A stretch of DNA of 8,311 nucleotides from Acidobacteriota bacterium. Lineage in GTDB: Bacteria > Acidobacteriota > Vicinamibacteria > Vicinamibacterales > Fen-181. Below are positions 7,528 to 8,311 of the stretch, in pieces; within the stretch, counting starts at the first letter, position 1; every line of letters begins with the position of its first letter. The notes beneath the pieces were generated by a model. The model had not been told where the DNA came from, did no database searches, and saw only the letters and a program-made list of their open reading frames with translations. Location of the stretch: positions 1-8,311 of the forward strand of contig JAJXZZ010000124.1 in NCBI GenBank assembly GCA_021779795.1, in the 5' to 3' direction. Position numbers and translations under genes: made by a program.

Positions 7528-7533
7528 CTCCTC
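7528..7533 (-). promoter_or_regulatory. Ribosome binding site of the ferredoxin gene
   Basis: GAGGAG on the minus strand, 8 nt before the ATG at 7519. It decides the start among three in-frame candidates (GTG 7528, ATG 7519, ATG 7513). Confidence 0.75.
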
Positions 7534-7542
7534 GTTGTTCAA

Positions 7543-7558
7543 TGGCCGGGATCGGCCA
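7543..7558 (-). repeat. Perfect 6-bp stem-loop in the ferredoxin leader
   Basis: Arms TGGCCG (7543-7548) and CGGCCA (7553-7558) enclose a 4-nt loop. In the ferredoxin mRNA this hairpin would end 10 nt before the GAGGAG ribosome site, so it could affect translation initiation. The overlapping GATCGGC (7550-7556) repeats the heptamer at 7594-7600. Confidence 0.45.
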
Positions 7559-7578
7559 GCGTGACCTGAGTCGCCAGG

Positions 7579-7600
7579 GCCGATCCGGTCATCGATCGGC
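7579..7600 (-). promoter_or_regulatory. Inverted repeat near the ferredoxin transcription start
   Basis: Perfect 7-bp arms GCCGATC (7579-7585) and GATCGGC (7594-7600) are separated by 8 bp. The arm centres are 15 bp apart. The repeat lies about 7-28 nt downstream of the predicted transcript start, where a repressor site would block transcription; as RNA it could fold into a stem-loop. A third copy of GATCGGC lies at 7550-7556. Confidence 0.4.
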
Positions 7601-7613
7601 GGTTTCTAGTCGG

Positions 7614-7643
7614 ATTGTACAACGCCGGCGGCGCCGACGACAA
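7614..7643 (-). promoter_or_regulatory. Predicted sigma-70-type promoter of the ferredoxin gene
   Basis: On the minus strand, TTGTCG (7643-7638, four of six matches to TTGACA) is separated by 18 bp from TACAAT (7619-7614, five of six matches to TATAAT). Transcription would start near 7607 and give a leader of about 88 nt containing two hairpins and the ribosome site. This is the best-matching promoter in the window. Confidence 0.5.
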
Positions 7644-7734
7644 CTCTCCGCTGATGGTGCCGGAAAGCCGTAACCTCATCAAAGTAGGCGACTAATCCGG
7701 TCGCAGATCGCGCGGATCCCGCCGTGTCGAGCCG

Positions 7735-8311
7735 TCAGATGCCGAACAGCAAGCTCAGCCCCTGGACCACCGAGAACGCCACCGCCGCGACCGTGGCCAC
7801 GAGGCAGCCGAGGGCGATGAGCATGTGGTCGCTGCGCTCGGGTTTCAGCGGGTCCAGCCAGACCGAGGCGAGGTAGCCGCCGGCAAAGCCGCCCGCGTGC
7901 GCCCAGTTGTCCACGCCGGGCATGAACAGGCCGAACAGGAACAGGATGACGGCCCACGACCAGGCCTGCCCCTTGATGTGGCTGCTGCCGGTGCGGTGCC
8001 CGTAGCGCACCAGCGCGCCCAGCAGGCCGAAGATGGCGGCCGACGCCCCGATCGTGAACGACGCGCCGCCGATGAACGGCAAGGGGGGCAGCAGGTAGCC
8101 CGCCACCGAGCTGGCGAGGAAGCCCAGCGCGCCGGCGATCGTGTAGATGATCACCACGCGGCTCGCGCCGAACAGCTCCACCGTGGGCGGTCCCAGCTCG
8201 CGCACCCACCACATGTTGAAGACGATGTGGAGGAGGTTGCCGTGCAGCCAGCTCGCGCTCAGGATCGTCCACCAGCGGCCGTACACGAACACCGGCAGGG
8301 CGCCGCTCTCG
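7735..8311 (-). CDS. Rhomboid-family intramembrane serine protease (5' end outside window)
   Basis: A partial gene; 191 residues and the stop are visible, and the frame runs off the right edge. Residue numbers here count from the window edge. The core motifs are complete: HGNLLHIVFN (23-32), with H28 and N32 as the oxyanion-site residues; the catalytic Ser in GASAAIFG (S90, 88-95); and the catalytic His in NWAHAGGFAGG (H137). Hydrophobic segments fall at about 24-37, 49-72, 84-103, 117-131, 136-152 and 163-185, as in the six-helix rhomboid core plus a terminal helix. The first transmembrane segment and any N-terminal domain are outside the window; the in-frame GTG at 8292 would cut into the core and is not the start. 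The enzyme should cleave transmembrane segments of other membrane proteins; substrate unknown. An intergenic stretch of about 90 bp separates it from the ferredoxin promoter. Confidence 0.92.
   Translation of the reverse strand, partial: ESGALPVFVYGRWWTILSASWLHGNLLHIVFNMWWVRELGPPTVELFGASRVVIIYTIAGALGFLASSVAGYLLPPLPFIGGASFTIGASAAIFGLLGALVRYGHRTGSSHIKGQAWSWAVILFLFGLFMPGVDNWAHAGGFAGGYLASVWLDPLKPERSDHMLIALGCLVATVAAVAFSVVQGLSLLFGI

Noticed and set aside
7735..8292. GTG at 8292 as the start of the rhomboid gene.
   Set aside because: It would begin only a few residues before the conserved core, leaving out the first transmembrane segment; the frame continues open to the window edge, so the gene is better read as truncated by the window.

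Overview
This window is a high-GC (about 70% by eye), gene-dense stretch of bacterial chromosome. The gene mix is a PilZ protein, an ABC-2 exporter, YqgE, a long acyl-CoA dehydrogenase, a secreted M64 peptidase, a YfhL-type ferredoxin and a rhomboid protease. Together with the GC and codon bias this suggests an Acidobacteriota-like organism, perhaps Vicinamibacterales. That placement is an inference from gene content; no marker gene is present, and another high-GC Gram-negative phylum such as Myxococcota or Gemmatimonadota is possible. I see no mobile element, CRISPR array, rRNA or tRNA.

Layout. (1) Positions 1-598, minus strand: a gene running off the left edge, with a degenerate receiver-like domain followed by a PilZ (cyclic-di-GMP-binding) domain. 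(2) Positions 656-2642, plus strand: a two-gene operon with an 8-bp overlap, encoding the ATPase and the permease of an ABC-2 exporter. (3) Positions 2663-3229, minus strand: yqgE (UPF0301), convergent with the permease. (4) Positions 3356-5590, plus strand: an unusually long acyl-CoA dehydrogenase-like protein with the catalytic Glu kept, a basic insertion and a C-terminal extension of about 240 residues. It diverges from yqgE across a compact promoter region built as a near-palindrome. (5) Positions 5607-7034, minus strand: a secreted M64-type zinc peptidase, convergent with the dehydrogenase. (6) Positions 7325-7519, minus strand: a small 2[4Fe-4S] ferredoxin with a recognisable promoter and a leader that can fold into two perfect hairpins. 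(7) Positions 7735-8311, minus strand: a catalytically intact rhomboid protease running off the right edge.

Only the two ABC genes form a clear functional unit. The others look like independent chromosomal genes and I see no defence, biosynthetic or mobile system. The items most worth a second look are the dehydrogenase architecture, the symmetric divergent promoter in front of it, and the structured, repeat-bearing leader of the ferredoxin gene.
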